From Parcubacteria bacterium C7867-007 (GTDB lineage Bacteria; Patescibacteriota; Minisyncoccia; Phycocordibacterales; Phycocordibacteraceae), in assembly GCA_001189195.1 (NCBI GenBank), contig LFCQ01000005.1, forward strand, positions 1 to 32,028: DNA of 32,028 nt, read 5' to 3'. A program made the translations under genes and the position numbers. The number at the start of each line of letters is the position of its first letter. The stretch's first letter is position 1. Positions 6,868 to 15,586 of this stretch are shown here, piece after piece. The notes under the pieces were generated by a model, which had not been told where the DNA came from, searched no databases, and worked only from the letters and a program-made list of their open reading frames with translations.

Positions 6868-7131
6868 ATGCCAGATACACTTCGAGACGGCTACAAACGG
6901 TACCCAAAAGGTGGTGCATCAAGCCCTTCCCAGGGTATGGTAGATGCGCTAGCTGCACGCGCAAAGCTGACTGAGGTTCTCAAGGGAATTCAGGACAAGG
7001 CCCTTCAGAATCGGATCGAGTGCCGGATGACTTCTCCGCAGGATCGCGAGGATCATCTGGTTGCTCAAGCGGTCGAACTTCGCAAGCGCTGTGACTACGT
7101 GGTGCAGGACAGTGCATCACCACCTTCCTAG
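6868..7131 (+). CDS. Small hypothetical protein
   Basis: An 87-residue, mostly helical, charged protein with no signal peptide or membrane segment and no family that I recognise. Its ATG is preceded by GAGGTGA (6858-6864), one of the clearest ribosome binding sites in the window, so it is likely expressed as a separately initiated protein. It stands alone between the anchored protein and the VirD4-like gene and is followed by a terminator 21 nt after its stop. Two cysteines (IECRM and RKRCDY) are present but do not form a known motif. Confidence 0.6.
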   Translation: MPDTLRDGYKRYPKGGASSPSQGMVDALAARAKLTEVLKGIQDKALQNRIECRMTSPQDREDHLVAQAVELRKRCDYVVQDSASPPS

Positions 7132-7152
7132 GTGTGCTCGATGAAGAGATGA

Positions 7153-7188
7153 GGCCCCGCGAGCACAGATTCGCGGGGCCCATTCCTA
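7153..7188 (+). terminator. Hairpin terminator after the 87-aa gene
   Basis: GGCCCCGCGA (7153-7162) pairs perfectly with TCGCGGGGCC (7171-7180) around an 8-nt loop. The following tract is only moderately T-rich. Confidence 0.75.
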
Positions 7189-7210
7189 TTATCTATACAG
7201 TAGTACGCGC

Positions 7211-7222
7211 TATAATAAATCA
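7211..7222 (+). promoter_or_regulatory. Consensus -10 box, leaderless start
   Basis: A perfect TATAAT (7211-7216) is followed by 6 nt and then the ATG of the VirD4-like gene. No clear -35 is seen. Confidence 0.55.
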
Positions 7223-9058
7223 ATGCAAAATCCCGACCGCGTAACCTATTTCGCTGCGACGGACTCACGTGGCAAACGCGTACCATTTGGACTTAAGGCG
7301 AAGGACCGTAACCGACATATGTACGTGATCGGTAAGACGGGTATGGGTAAATCAACCCTTCTTGAGAACATGGCGATTCAAGATATTCGCAATGGGGAAG
7401 GAATGGCATTCATTGATCCACACGGTAGTGCGGTAGAGAAGCTTCTTGAATACATTCCAGAGCACCGGTTGAAGGATGTTGTGTACTTTGCGCCATTCGA
7501 TCTCGATCAACCAATCGCCTTTAACATCATGGAGGATGTCGGGTATGACAAACGTCATCTCGTGGTGTCTGGTCTCATGGCTACCTTCAAGAAGATCTGG
7601 CAGGACGCATGGAGTGCGCGTATGGAGTACATCCTCACAAACACACTTCTTGCACTGCTTGAATACCCAGGAGCAACGCTTCTTGGTGTGAACCGCATGT
7701 ATACCGACAAAGCATACCGCAAGAAGGTGGTCGATAACATTAAAGATCCTGTAGTGAAAGATTTCTGGACAAAGGAGTTTGCTAACTATGGAGATCGATA
7801 CACACAAGAAGCGACCCCTGCTATCCAGAACAAGATAGGTCAGTTCACTAGCAATCCGTTAATTCGTAACATCATTGGTCAGGAGAAATCATCATTCGAC
7901 ATCCGTGAACTCATGGATGGACAGAAGATCCTTCTCATTAACCTTTCGAAGGGTCTCGTGGGGGATACGAATATGCGCCTTCTGGGCTCCATGCTCACAA
8001 CTCGTATCTTCCTTGGTGCTATGAGTCGAGCAGAACTGGATCCCAATGCACTCAAGAATAGTGTGCCGTTTTATTTCTATGTGGACGAGTTCCAGAACTT
8101 TGCGAACGAAACCTTTGCAGAGATTCTATCTGAGGCACGTAAATATAATCTCAACCTTGTAATCGCACACCAGTATGTGGAGCAAATGGAAGAACAGGTG
8201 CGTGCTGCGGTGTTTGGTAACGTGGGTACTACTATCGCGTTCCGTGTTGGTCCGTTTGATGCTGAGGTACTTGAAACCGTCTTTAGTCCTGAGTTTATGA
8301 AAGAAGATCTAGTGAACCTGGGCCAGTTCCAGTTGTATCTTTCCTTGATGATTGATGGTGTGGGGTCACGTCCATTCTCTGCAGTGTCTATTCCTTCCAT
8401 CGAGCCACCAGCAAACTCCCTCAAGCAACAGGTGATTGAAACATCGCGTGCACAGTATGGTAATAAGCGCGCGGGTATTGAAGAAGCTATCTTTGCAGAG
8501 CTCGCATCAACAGAAGGTGAGAACGGACCACCAGAACCACCCGCAAAACGCTCATACGCAAAGCCTGCAGGGAGTGGACAGAGTTTTACACCACGTCCAT
8601 CAACTGATCGTCCTCGTGAGGATCGACCTCGCTCAGATGACAGGCCACGTCAGAATACAGAACGTCCTTCACGGCCTTCCGAAGATCGCCCGCGACGGGA
8701 TGAGACGCGTTCTTCAGAATCACGACCTCCTAGGCAAGATCGTCCACAGCAAACACCCCCGCCTAAATCGACAGAAGACTTGAAAGCAATACTTCGTGGA
8801 ATGGCTGAGACCGCAAGCAACGAACGTACAAAGGCAAAGCCTGCTCCTCAGGATGGTGGTTCACTTAAGGGTGCGCTTGCTGATGTTCTTAAGAAGGAAC
8901 AAAAGGAGACACCCATGCCCACACCACGACCCAAATCTCCCGCACGTGAAGATGAGAAAGGCGAACCTACAGAAAAGAAACCGCTAACAGATATTGCTTC
9001 TCAATCTCCATACGAAGTACCTGAACAGACACTACGAGATCTCTTTAAGGATCGGTAA
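7223..9058 (+). CDS. VirD4/TraG-like (HerA-type) ATPase with Arg-rich tail
   Basis: A 611-residue protein. The ATPase core (about 28-400) has Walker A GKTGMGKST (37-45), FIDPHGSA (63-70), and Walker B FYFYVDEFQNF (283-293), followed by LVIAHQYVEQM. This order matches type IV secretion coupling proteins and the HerA/TraG family, which move DNA or proteins through a membrane pore by ATP hydrolysis. Residues about 440-520 are a low-complexity tail of Arg, Pro, Asp and Ser (RPREDRPRSDDRPR), followed by a charged helical end. There is no N-terminal membrane segment, unlike classical VirD4, and no other secretion gene is nearby. Its own TATAAT box sits 6 nt before the ATG. The membrane partner is not visible. 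Confidence 0.75.
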   Translation: MQNPDRVTYFAATDSRGKRVPFGLKAKDRNRHMYVIGKTGMGKSTLLENMAIQDIRNGEGMAFIDPHGSAVEKLLEYIPEHRLKDVVYFAPFDLDQPIAFNIMEDVGYDKRHLVVSGLMATFKKIWQDAWSARMEYILTNTLLALLEYPGATLLGVNRMYTDKAYRKKVVDNIKDPVVKDFWTKEFANYGDRYTQEATPAIQNKIGQFTSNPLIRNIIGQEKSSFDIRELMDGQKILLINLSKGLVGDTNMRLLGSMLTTRIFLGAMSRAELDPNALKNSVPFYFYVDEFQNFANETFAEILSEARKYNLNLVIAHQYVEQMEEQVRAAVFGNVGTTIAFRVGPFDAEVLETVFSPEFMKEDLVNLGQFQLYLSLMIDGVGSRPFSAVSIPSIEPPANSLKQQVIETSRAQYGNKRAGIEEAIFAELASTEGENGPPEPPAKRSYAKPAGSGQSFTPRPSTDRPREDRPRSDDRPRQNTERPSRPSEDRPRRDETRSSESRPPRQDRPQQTPPPKSTEDLKAILRGMAETASNERTKAKPAPQDGGSLKGALADVLKKEQKETPMPTPRPKSPAREDEKGEPTEKKPLTDIASQSPYEVPEQTLRDLFKDR

Positions 9059-9140
9059 CCTCTGAGGTTCAGGTGTGGTATCAACTAATGAAAGACGATA
9101 TCAGCCACTAACGAAGCATTTCCATGATTCGAGCATAGTT

Positions 9141-9177
9141 GGCCCATCCTCCGGCACGAAATGCGGGAGGATGGGCC
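9141..9177. terminator. Stable hairpin between VirD4-like gene and glycan cluster
   Basis: GGCCCATCCTCC (9141-9152) pairs with GGAGGATGGGCC (9166-9177); the stem continues past one G-G mismatch through GCA/TGC. No T-tract follows on either strand, so it may be a poor terminator or an RNA-level barrier. A TATACT box (9184-9189) follows at once. Confidence 0.55.
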
Positions 9178-9202
9178 GCTTGCTATACTTGCCGTATATA
9201 CC

Positions 9203-10048
9203 ATGTCTAAACTTATACTCGTAACTGGAGGTGCTGGGTTTATCGGAAGCAATCTCTGCCAACGTCTCTACCAGGATGGAAATAAGGTTATTTCACTCGA
9301 TAACTACTTTACAGGTAGTAAAGAAAACCATGTAGATGGTGTTGAGTACCGAGAAGGGCACACTAAGGATGTTGCTGCGCTGGTTTCAGAAACACCAGAC
9401 CTTGTATATCACCTTGGTGAATATTCTCGTGTTGAGAAAAGTATGGGAGAACCTGCTGTGGTGTGGGACTTAAACAAACAAGGAACGTTTGCGATGTTGG
9501 AATTCTGTCGCACAAAGAATGTAAAGATTGTGTATGCAGGTTCATCTACTAAGTTTGGAGATGGTGGACTGGGACGTGATCAGAGTCCGTATGCGTGGGC
9601 AAAGGCAACCAATACTGAACTAGTGCGTAACTATGGCGCGTGGTACGGAATGCCGTATGCGATTACCTATTTTTATAATGTATATGGTCCAGGTGAGCGG
9701 GCAGGTGCGTACGGTACCGTGATAGAGATTTTCAAACAGAAGAAACTCGCAGGTGAGGCCTTGAGTGTTACTGCTCCGGGTACACAGAAACGAAACTTTA
9801 CTCATATAGACGATATTGTCGATGGACTTATCTTGGTGGGGGATAAAGGAGAAGGAGATGAGTTCGGTCTTGGTAACGAACAGTCATACTCGATCCTCGA
9901 AGTGGCACAGCTCTTTGGAGGAGAGATTATTATGAAACCCGAAGTTGCAGGTAACAGAATGAGTTCAGATATTGATACCAGCAAATCTAAACTTCTTGGA
10001 TGGAGTGCAAAGCGATCACTGCCAGATTATATTCGTGAGTCAGTGTAA
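9203..10048 (+). CDS. NAD-dependent sugar-nucleotide epimerase/dehydratase
   Basis: A 281-residue short-chain dehydrogenase of the extended type, acting on a nucleotide-linked sugar in the cytoplasm. The NAD loop GGAGFIGSN is near the N-terminus, then AGSS and the catalytic YAWAK pair (Tyr-x3-Lys), and a Y.YGPG segment typical of UDP-glucose/GlcNAc 4-epimerases and related enzymes. The start at 9203 (MSKLILVTGG) is preferred over the track start at 9161, which lies inside a hairpin and adds residues foreign to the family. A TATACT box lies 13 nt upstream. It opens the glycan cluster and ends 2 nt before the first glycosyltransferase. Exact substrate and reaction (epimerase or reductase) cannot be told. 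Confidence 0.82.
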   Translation: MSKLILVTGGAGFIGSNLCQRLYQDGNKVISLDNYFTGSKENHVDGVEYREGHTKDVAALVSETPDLVYHLGEYSRVEKSMGEPAVVWDLNKQGTFAMLEFCRTKNVKIVYAGSSTKFGDGGLGRDQSPYAWAKATNTELVRNYGAWYGMPYAITYFYNVYGPGERAGAYGTVIEIFKQKKLAGEALSVTAPGTQKRNFTHIDDIVDGLILVGDKGEGDEFGLGNEQSYSILEVAQLFGGEIIMKPEVAGNRMSSDIDTSKSKLLGWSAKRSLPDYIRESV

Positions 10049-10050
10049 CT

Positions 10051-11259
10051 ATGAAGAAAGTTCTTATCTTCTCACTTAACTACTACCCCCGGTTTATTGG
10101 GGGAGCAGAGGTGGCAATAAAAGAGATAACAGATCGCATCTCTCCCGAAGAGATTGAGTTTCATATGGTTACGCTTCGGTTTGATTCGAACCTGCCTAAG
10201 ACAGAAAAGATTGGTAATGTACTCGTTCATCGCATTGGCTTTACGAAGCCCAACGCTTCCATCTCTGATCTCAAGAAATTCCCTCTGCACCTCAATAAGC
10301 ATTTCTACCAATTCGCAGCAGCGCTCTATGCTTCAAAGCTTCAACGAACGTATACGTACGATGCAGTGTGGGCGATGATGGCACATTCGTGTGCGATTCC
10401 TGCAGGTATCTTCAAGAAAGCGCACCCTCAGGTTAAGTACCTCCTTACCCTTCAAGAAGGTGATCCGCCCGAACATATTGAACGCATGATGAAACCAGTG
10501 TGGCCGTTGTTCAAACAGGGATTTACCACTGTAGATGTATTGCAGCCAATATCAACCTTCTTGCTTTTGTGGGGGAAGCGTATGGGATTTGCAGGAGATG
10601 CCGAAGTGATACCAAATGCGGTTGATACTAAAAAGTTTAGTGCTGAATTTTCTCATGAGCAAATCTCTGAAATGAAAGCGAAGTTAGGAAAGAATGATGG
10701 CGATATCTTCTTGGTAACAACATCACGCTTGGTCCATAAGAATGCGGTAGATGATGTTATCCATGCACTCAAGCTACTTCCAGAAAAGGTATCGTTCCTT
10801 ATATACGGTATTGGTCCTGATGAACAAATGTTACGTGCACTTGCTAAGGAACTGGGTGTAGAAGATCGTGCACGGTTCATGGGACAGATCAGTCATGATG
10901 AAATGCCACTCATGCTTGCGGCGTGTGACATATTTATTCGTCCCTCGCGTTCAGAAGGTATGGGGAACTCATTTGTAGAAGCTATGGCAGCGGAGTTGCC
11001 GGTGATAGCAACTCAGGAAGGGGGTATCGCAGACTTCCTATTTGATGCTAAGCGCAACCCAGACAAGGAATCAACAGGCTGGGCAGTAGATGCAGATGCA
11101 CCTGAACAGATTGCCGAAGCTGTGAAGGATATTGTAGCTAATCCAAATATCGTTCAAAAAACAACTGCCACAGCCCGTACACTAGCATTTGCGAAGTACG
11201 ACTGGAATATCATTGCACGGGATATGAAAGCTCTATTTGATCGCCTCCTAACGGCCTGA
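10051..11259 (+). CDS. Glycosyltransferase, GT4 type
   Basis: A 402-residue retaining glycosyltransferase with the GT-B fold. The N-terminal domain begins with YYPRFIGGAEVAI, the acceptor-side glycine-rich turn of GT4 enzymes. The C-terminal donor domain contains TTSRLVHKNAVDDVI and the nucleotide-sugar binding EX7E motif (EGMGNSFVE) followed by EAMAAELPVIAT. It transfers a sugar from a nucleotide donor to the growing glycan at the cytoplasmic membrane face. It starts 2 nt after the epimerase gene, so it is read with it. Donor and acceptor are not predictable. Confidence 0.88.
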   Translation: MKKVLIFSLNYYPRFIGGAEVAIKEITDRISPEEIEFHMVTLRFDSNLPKTEKIGNVLVHRIGFTKPNASISDLKKFPLHLNKHFYQFAAALYASKLQRTYTYDAVWAMMAHSCAIPAGIFKKAHPQVKYLLTLQEGDPPEHIERMMKPVWPLFKQGFTTVDVLQPISTFLLLWGKRMGFAGDAEVIPNAVDTKKFSAEFSHEQISEMKAKLGKNDGDIFLVTTSRLVHKNAVDDVIHALKLLPEKVSFLIYGIGPDEQMLRALAKELGVEDRARFMGQISHDEMPLMLAACDIFIRPSRSEGMGNSFVEAMAAELPVIATQEGGIADFLFDAKRNPDKESTGWAVDADAPEQIAEAVKDIVANPNIVQKTTATARTLAFAKYDWNIIARDMKALFDRLLTA

Positions 11260-11281
11260 AACCTCTTCTCCTAAGGACTGG

Positions 11282-11293
11282 TACAATTCCCAT
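11282..11293 (+). promoter_or_regulatory. Candidate internal -10 box, leaderless start
   Basis: TACAAT (11282-11287), 6 nt, then ATG at 11294, in the 34-nt gap between two glycosyltransferase genes. It may start a second transcript of the cluster. Confidence 0.5.
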
Positions 11294-12370
11294 ATGAGGC
11301 TCTGTATAGCCACCCCCCTTTATCCACCTGAACCGGGAGGTCCGGCGACCTATGCTCGTACTCTGGAATTAGGACTTCCAGAGAGAGATATTCATGTATC
11401 GCTGGTTAAATTTAGTGAGGTACGACATATGCCAAAAGTGATACGTCACATTGCCTATTACCTCCGTGTGCTTAAAGCGGCCAAGAAGGCTGACGTGATA
11501 CTGGCCCTAGATCCTGCATCTGTTGGAGTCCCTGCAGCGTTTGCTGCACTCGTTTTGAATAAGCCATTGGTAGTGAAGATTGTTGGGGACTTTGCTTGGG
11601 AACAGGGGGTACAGCGCTTTGGTATAAAACAGCAGCTTGATGCTTTTGTTCGTACAAAGAACATACCGCTCGCTGTAGCCGGGTTACGTGCGGCACAGAG
11701 CTTCGTTGCTCATCAAGCAAGAACCATTATTGTGCCGAGTCAGTACCTCAAGAAGATTGTTGTTGCATGGGGTATTCCAGCTGAAAAGATTCACGTGGTA
11801 TACAACGCGCTCTCTCTTGATGAGGAAATCCAAGAGACAACACTTCCACCACATTCGATTGTCTCTGTTGCGCGCCTTGTTCCTTGGAAGGGTATGAAGG
11901 GACTTGTTGATGCACTAACCATTGTACGCAGCAGCATTCCTGATGCATCCCTCGTACTAATTGGTGATGGACCACAACGAGCTGAGCTTGAGGCATACGC
12001 ATCATCTGATTCCGTTCAATTCCTTGGTGCACTCTCACATGCTGAAACACTTTCATACATGAGTGCTGCAGATGTGTTTGTTTTGAATTCAGAATACGAA
12101 GGTCTCTCGCATGTGCTTATCGAAGCACTTCTTCTAGGAAAACCTATCGTGGCAAGTGACGCAGGAGGCAATCCTGAACTAATAACAAACGAAAAGACCG
12201 GTTTGGTTATTCGTACGGGTGACACTAACGCTTTGGCAGAGGCGATTATACGTATCCTTATGGATAAAGCATTTGCAAAGCAGCTTGCTGAGGAAGCACT
12301 GACGGTACAAAAGCGTTTTTCACTGGATGCTATGCTTTCCGGTACGATACAAGCACTCTCACACGTATGA
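11294..12370 (+). CDS. Glycosyltransferase, GT4 type
   Basis: A 358-residue GT-B enzyme. It opens with CIATPLYPPEPGGPATYA, the usual GT4 acceptor-side start, and has VSVARLVPWKGMKGLVDAL at the domain junction and EGLSHVLIE (EX7E) followed by EALLLGKPIVASDAGG in the donor domain. All expected catalytic features are present. A -10 box directly upstream suggests it heads a sub-operon. Its stop overlaps the next ATG (ATGA), so the next three genes are translationally coupled to it. Donor sugar unknown. Confidence 0.88.
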   Translation: MRLCIATPLYPPEPGGPATYARTLELGLPERDIHVSLVKFSEVRHMPKVIRHIAYYLRVLKAAKKADVILALDPASVGVPAAFAALVLNKPLVVKIVGDFAWEQGVQRFGIKQQLDAFVRTKNIPLAVAGLRAAQSFVAHQARTIIVPSQYLKKIVVAWGIPAEKIHVVYNALSLDEEIQETTLPPHSIVSVARLVPWKGMKGLVDALTIVRSSIPDASLVLIGDGPQRAELEAYASSDSVQFLGALSHAETLSYMSAADVFVLNSEYEGLSHVLIEALLLGKPIVASDAGGNPELITNEKTGLVIRTGDTNALAEAIIRILMDKAFAKQLAEEALTVQKRFSLDAMLSGTIQALSHV

Positions 12371-13506
12371 ACATACTTTTCGTATCAAATGACCCAAGTA
12401 TCTTTGAGGACGGAAGTGCCGCACGTGCACGTATGCGCACCTATGCTGCAGAGGTATCTAAGACAGGTGGGGTACTTCATATAATTTCCCGTGCCAAAAC
12501 TCGTCAGGATGTTACAGAAGGGGCACTTATCTTGCATGGCGTAACAGGCAACAAGATCAGTGCAGTACTCGCAATCAAGTCTCGAGCACGTGCGTTAGTT
12601 CGTGGAGGAGAGATTGCAGTGGTATCTGCACAAGATCCTTTTGAGTACGGGTGGGCTGCATGGAAAGCGGTACAAGGGACCGACACCAAGCTGCATGTAC
12701 AGCTCCATACCGATGTCTTCTCTCCCTGGTTCACACGAAGTGGTATGAGTCGTAGCGTGCAGGTGCGACTTCCTTTCCTAAACCGTATACGGCAGAAGAT
12801 TGCAGATCGTGTACTGCCCAATGCGCATGGAGTACGAGTTGTATCACAGCGTATTAAAGACTCATTGATCACACGATATGGAGCTTCTATGGAATCTGTA
12901 TCAGTGATCCCGATTCAGGTACTTCCACAAGCAGCTGAAGCAGTTCCGTTTCCTGAACCAACATATCCCTTCACTCTCTTCACGGCGAGTCGTCTTGAAC
13001 CAGAGAAACGCATTGAAGATATTCTCTATGCGCTTGCGTGGGTGAAAGATTCCTATCCTGCAACAGGGTTAGTTATTGCAGGTGAAGGAAGTGAGCGCCC
13101 ACGGTTGGAGCGGTTAGCGAAAGAGCTCCACATTACTGATCGTGTTCAATTCCTTGGATGGCGTGCAGATGTACGTGGTTTAATGCGCAGTGCTCAAGCA
13201 TATATCCAGGCAAGCGCCTATGAGGGATACAGCATCACTCTCATCGAAGCAGCTCTTGCTCGAGTGCCTATTATTTCTTCAGACGTGGGTATTGTGGGCG
13301 AGGTCTTGCGAGGAAACGAGTCGGTACTAGCAGCGCCACCAGGAGATGCAAACCAACTCTTACACAACATTCGTCACATGATTGAGGATTCGCGTATGCG
13401 TAGCGAATGCGCAATGCGTGCTGAAGCAGCAGTCATGGCCCATCTTGCAACGGTACGAAATACTCCTGCCGATATCATTGCAGACATAACCAGACTTGCG
13501 GTATGA
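12367..13506 (+). CDS. Glycosyltransferase, GT4 type
   Basis: A 379-residue GT-B enzyme with a complete GT4 donor domain: TASRLEPEKRIEDILYAL, VIAGEGSERPRLERL, FLGWRADV, and EGYSITLIE (EX7E) followed by EAALARVPIISSD. The N-terminal domain starts MNILFVSNDPSIFEDGSAAR. It overlaps both neighbours by 4 nt (ATGA at each end), so it is tightly coupled in the cluster. Specificity unknown. Confidence 0.87.
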   Translation: MNILFVSNDPSIFEDGSAARARMRTYAAEVSKTGGVLHIISRAKTRQDVTEGALILHGVTGNKISAVLAIKSRARALVRGGEIAVVSAQDPFEYGWAAWKAVQGTDTKLHVQLHTDVFSPWFTRSGMSRSVQVRLPFLNRIRQKIADRVLPNAHGVRVVSQRIKDSLITRYGASMESVSVIPIQVLPQAAEAVPFPEPTYPFTLFTASRLEPEKRIEDILYALAWVKDSYPATGLVIAGEGSERPRLERLAKELHITDRVQFLGWRADVRGLMRSAQAYIQASAYEGYSITLIEAALARVPIISSDVGIVGEVLRGNESVLAAPPGDANQLLHNIRHMIEDSRMRSECAMRAEAAVMAHLATVRNTPADIIADITRLAV

Positions 13507-14522
13507 AGCTTTTGTTCGTAACGCAAGCACTGGATCTTGATGACCCAACACTAAGTGTGTATCACGGTTGGGCAGAAGGACTGGCGAAAAGAGCTGATTC
13601 ACTTATAGTCATTTGCCTTAAACAGGGGCGACATGCGCTTCCTGCAAATGTGCAGGTATATTCACTTGGGAAAGAAAAGGGACGTGCACCTGCGTTCGTG
13701 TACGCACTTCGCTTCCTGTCTCTTGTATGGCGTCTACGTAACAAATACGATCGTGTGCTCGTACATATGAATCAGGAGTACCTACTAGTTGCTGGATTAG
13801 TTTGGAAGGTTCTGCACAAGCCTACATATCTTTGGCGTAACCACTATGCAGGATCATGGGTAACTGATGTTGCTGCTAGTTTCTGCAAGAAGGTATTTTG
13901 CACTTCAAAGGATTCATATACCGCTAAGTATAAAAAGACGATACTGATGCCTGTGGGAGTAGACCTAGAACGCTTCATGGGACCAGAAATAGAAGGTCGT
14001 ATGAGATCATCCATACTATTTCTTGCACGAATGGCGCCCTCCAAGCACCCAGAAATGTTGATTGAGGCACTGCTGATTCTCAAAAAGAAAGGCACTTCTT
14101 TTACCGCCACCTTTGCGGGGTCTCCTCTTCCAGAATATGAGTACTACTACTCATGGCTGCAGCAGCGAGCGCAACGAGAATTTCCAGATCGCTCGATTGT
14201 CTTTACACCGGGTGTTCCAAATGCAGAAACACCGCATTTATTTCATACGCATAATATCTTCGTGAACTGCTCACAGAGCGGCATGTTTGATAAGACGCTG
14301 TTTGAAGCAGCAGCGAGCGGCTGTCTGGTTCTTGCACGTAGTGAAGACTTCGAAGAGCGCGCAGGGAGTGAATATTATTTCACCGATGCAGAGAGTCTTG
14401 CAGAACGTATGGGTGCAATGCTTGAAGACACATCTCAGGAAACAAAACGTGCACACATGCAATCAATAGCAAAGGCAGAGGGGTTGGATACACTTATGGA
14501 TCGTCTCATTGCAGTGATATGA
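13503..14522 (+). CDS. Glycosyltransferase, GT4-like, with altered EX7E motif
   Basis: A 339-residue GT-B protein. The N-terminal domain (MKLLFVTQALDLDDPTLSVY) and donor domain (ILFLARMAPSKHPEMLIEAL, FTPGVPNAETPHLF) are typical. The conserved motif reads SGMFDKTLFE, with Ser where the first Glu of EX7E is usual, while the second Glu is kept. This change is found in some working members and can also mark different donor preference, so activity is likely but not certain. It overlaps the genes on both sides by 4 nt. Confidence 0.8.
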   Translation: MKLLFVTQALDLDDPTLSVYHGWAEGLAKRADSLIVICLKQGRHALPANVQVYSLGKEKGRAPAFVYALRFLSLVWRLRNKYDRVLVHMNQEYLLVAGLVWKVLHKPTYLWRNHYAGSWVTDVAASFCKKVFCTSKDSYTAKYKKTILMPVGVDLERFMGPEIEGRMRSSILFLARMAPSKHPEMLIEALLILKKKGTSFTATFAGSPLPEYEYYYSWLQQRAQREFPDRSIVFTPGVPNAETPHLFHTHNIFVNCSQSGMFDKTLFEAAASGCLVLARSEDFEERAGSEYYFTDAESLAERMGAMLEDTSQETKRAHMQSIAKAEGLDTLMDRLIAVI

Positions 14523-15577
14523 AACGATACAAGGAAATAATTCTATTTCAGAATGGTTCGATTGGTGACTTCCTTATGGCAGTCTTTCTTGCTGAGCAAC
14601 TACACACGAGTGGTTGTACTTCGCGCATAACGATACTTGTTCCGCGTACCAGTCAATTCCTGCGAACATTTATTGGAGCGTATCCATTTATTAGAGTTGT
14701 GGAGGTGTCTCGGTCAAAACCTATTTCAGTATTGGCGCTGATCCAATTCCTACGACCCAAAACACTAGTGGTGCTTCAGCCAACACCTGGTCGTGTACCA
14801 CGGCACGTTAAGCTAGTGGCGTGGTTGCTTACACGATTGCCCGGGAGTGCTCTTCTTGGATTTGAAGATAGCGATCCATTAGTGAAAAAGCTATATACAC
14901 AAACACTCGTGTACGACACGAACGTTCCGTTTCTAACTACGCTCCACAGTATTGCTATGGCACTTGGGGTTGAGCAAGGAATGGCACTCACGCCGTCCAT
15001 AAAAATGGTGCCTGATACGAACATACTTGCTCATTTAGATCTTGAAGGTAAACCATATGTATTCATTCATCCTCGAGGATCATCAGAAAAGCGTTCGTTT
15101 GAAGCTGATGCGGCACTAGAATTTCTTAACGCACTCCTTGTTCAGTTCCCTGATCTCACATTTGTTATTTCGGGATCTCCTGCGGAAAGAGAATGGGTTA
15201 CTACACTCATCATGCAAAGCGTTGCACCGGAACGATGTGTTGCAGCGTGTGGAATGAATGGAACGCAACTGGCAGCACTCATCAGCAATGCACAGCTATT
15301 CATTGGTGTTGATACGGGTATTACGCACCTAGCATGTTTTCTTAAGGTCCCTGTGCTTGCTATTGCGCATAAGGGAACCGCTAACTGGCTCCCGTTCTAT
15401 CATCCAGGAGCCCAGGTGATTTATCGACTTCAAGAGGACAAAGAAGTACATAACGATCGTGCGTATTTGAATGCGCATCTCGCTGGAAGACTTAAGCCTT
15501 TTGGGAATGTTCCCGTTAGAGAGTGTATTCATGCAGCGACTGAAATGATTCGTGCCATGAATGTATATAAGATATAA
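14519..15577 (+). CDS. Glycosyltransferase, GT9 (heptosyltransferase) family
   Basis: A 352-residue GT-B protein of the ADP-heptose:LPS heptosyltransferase family. It has the N-terminal NGSIGDFLMA (family pattern: ..R.GD...), then FIHPRGSSEKR and FIGVDTGITHLACFLKVPVLAI, the donor-binding D-T/S-G-x-T-H signature. In organisms without LPS such proteins add other sugars, so heptose need not be the donor. A second GT9 gene lies at 24591. It overlaps the preceding gene by 4 nt and is followed after 9 nt by an unknown Trp-rich protein. Confidence 0.8.
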   Translation: MKRYKEIILFQNGSIGDFLMAVFLAEQLHTSGCTSRITILVPRTSQFLRTFIGAYPFIRVVEVSRSKPISVLALIQFLRPKTLVVLQPTPGRVPRHVKLVAWLLTRLPGSALLGFEDSDPLVKKLYTQTLVYDTNVPFLTTLHSIAMALGVEQGMALTPSIKMVPDTNILAHLDLEGKPYVFIHPRGSSEKRSFEADAALEFLNALLVQFPDLTFVISGSPAEREWVTTLIMQSVAPERCVAACGMNGTQLAALISNAQLFIGVDTGITHLACFLKVPVLAIAHKGTANWLPFYHPGAQVIYRLQEDKEVHNDRAYLNAHLAGRLKPFGNVPVRECIHAATEMIRAMNVYKI

Positions 15578-15586
15578 CTGAACGGT

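Noticed and set aside
8580-8760. Repeat array in the VirD4-like gene
   Set aside because: The similarity is low-complexity Arg/Pro/Asp coding, without a regular DNA period.
9161-9202. GTG-less extension of the epimerase ORF to 9161
   Set aside because: It falls in a hairpin and adds residues absent from the family; MSKLILVTGGAGF at 9203 is the natural start.
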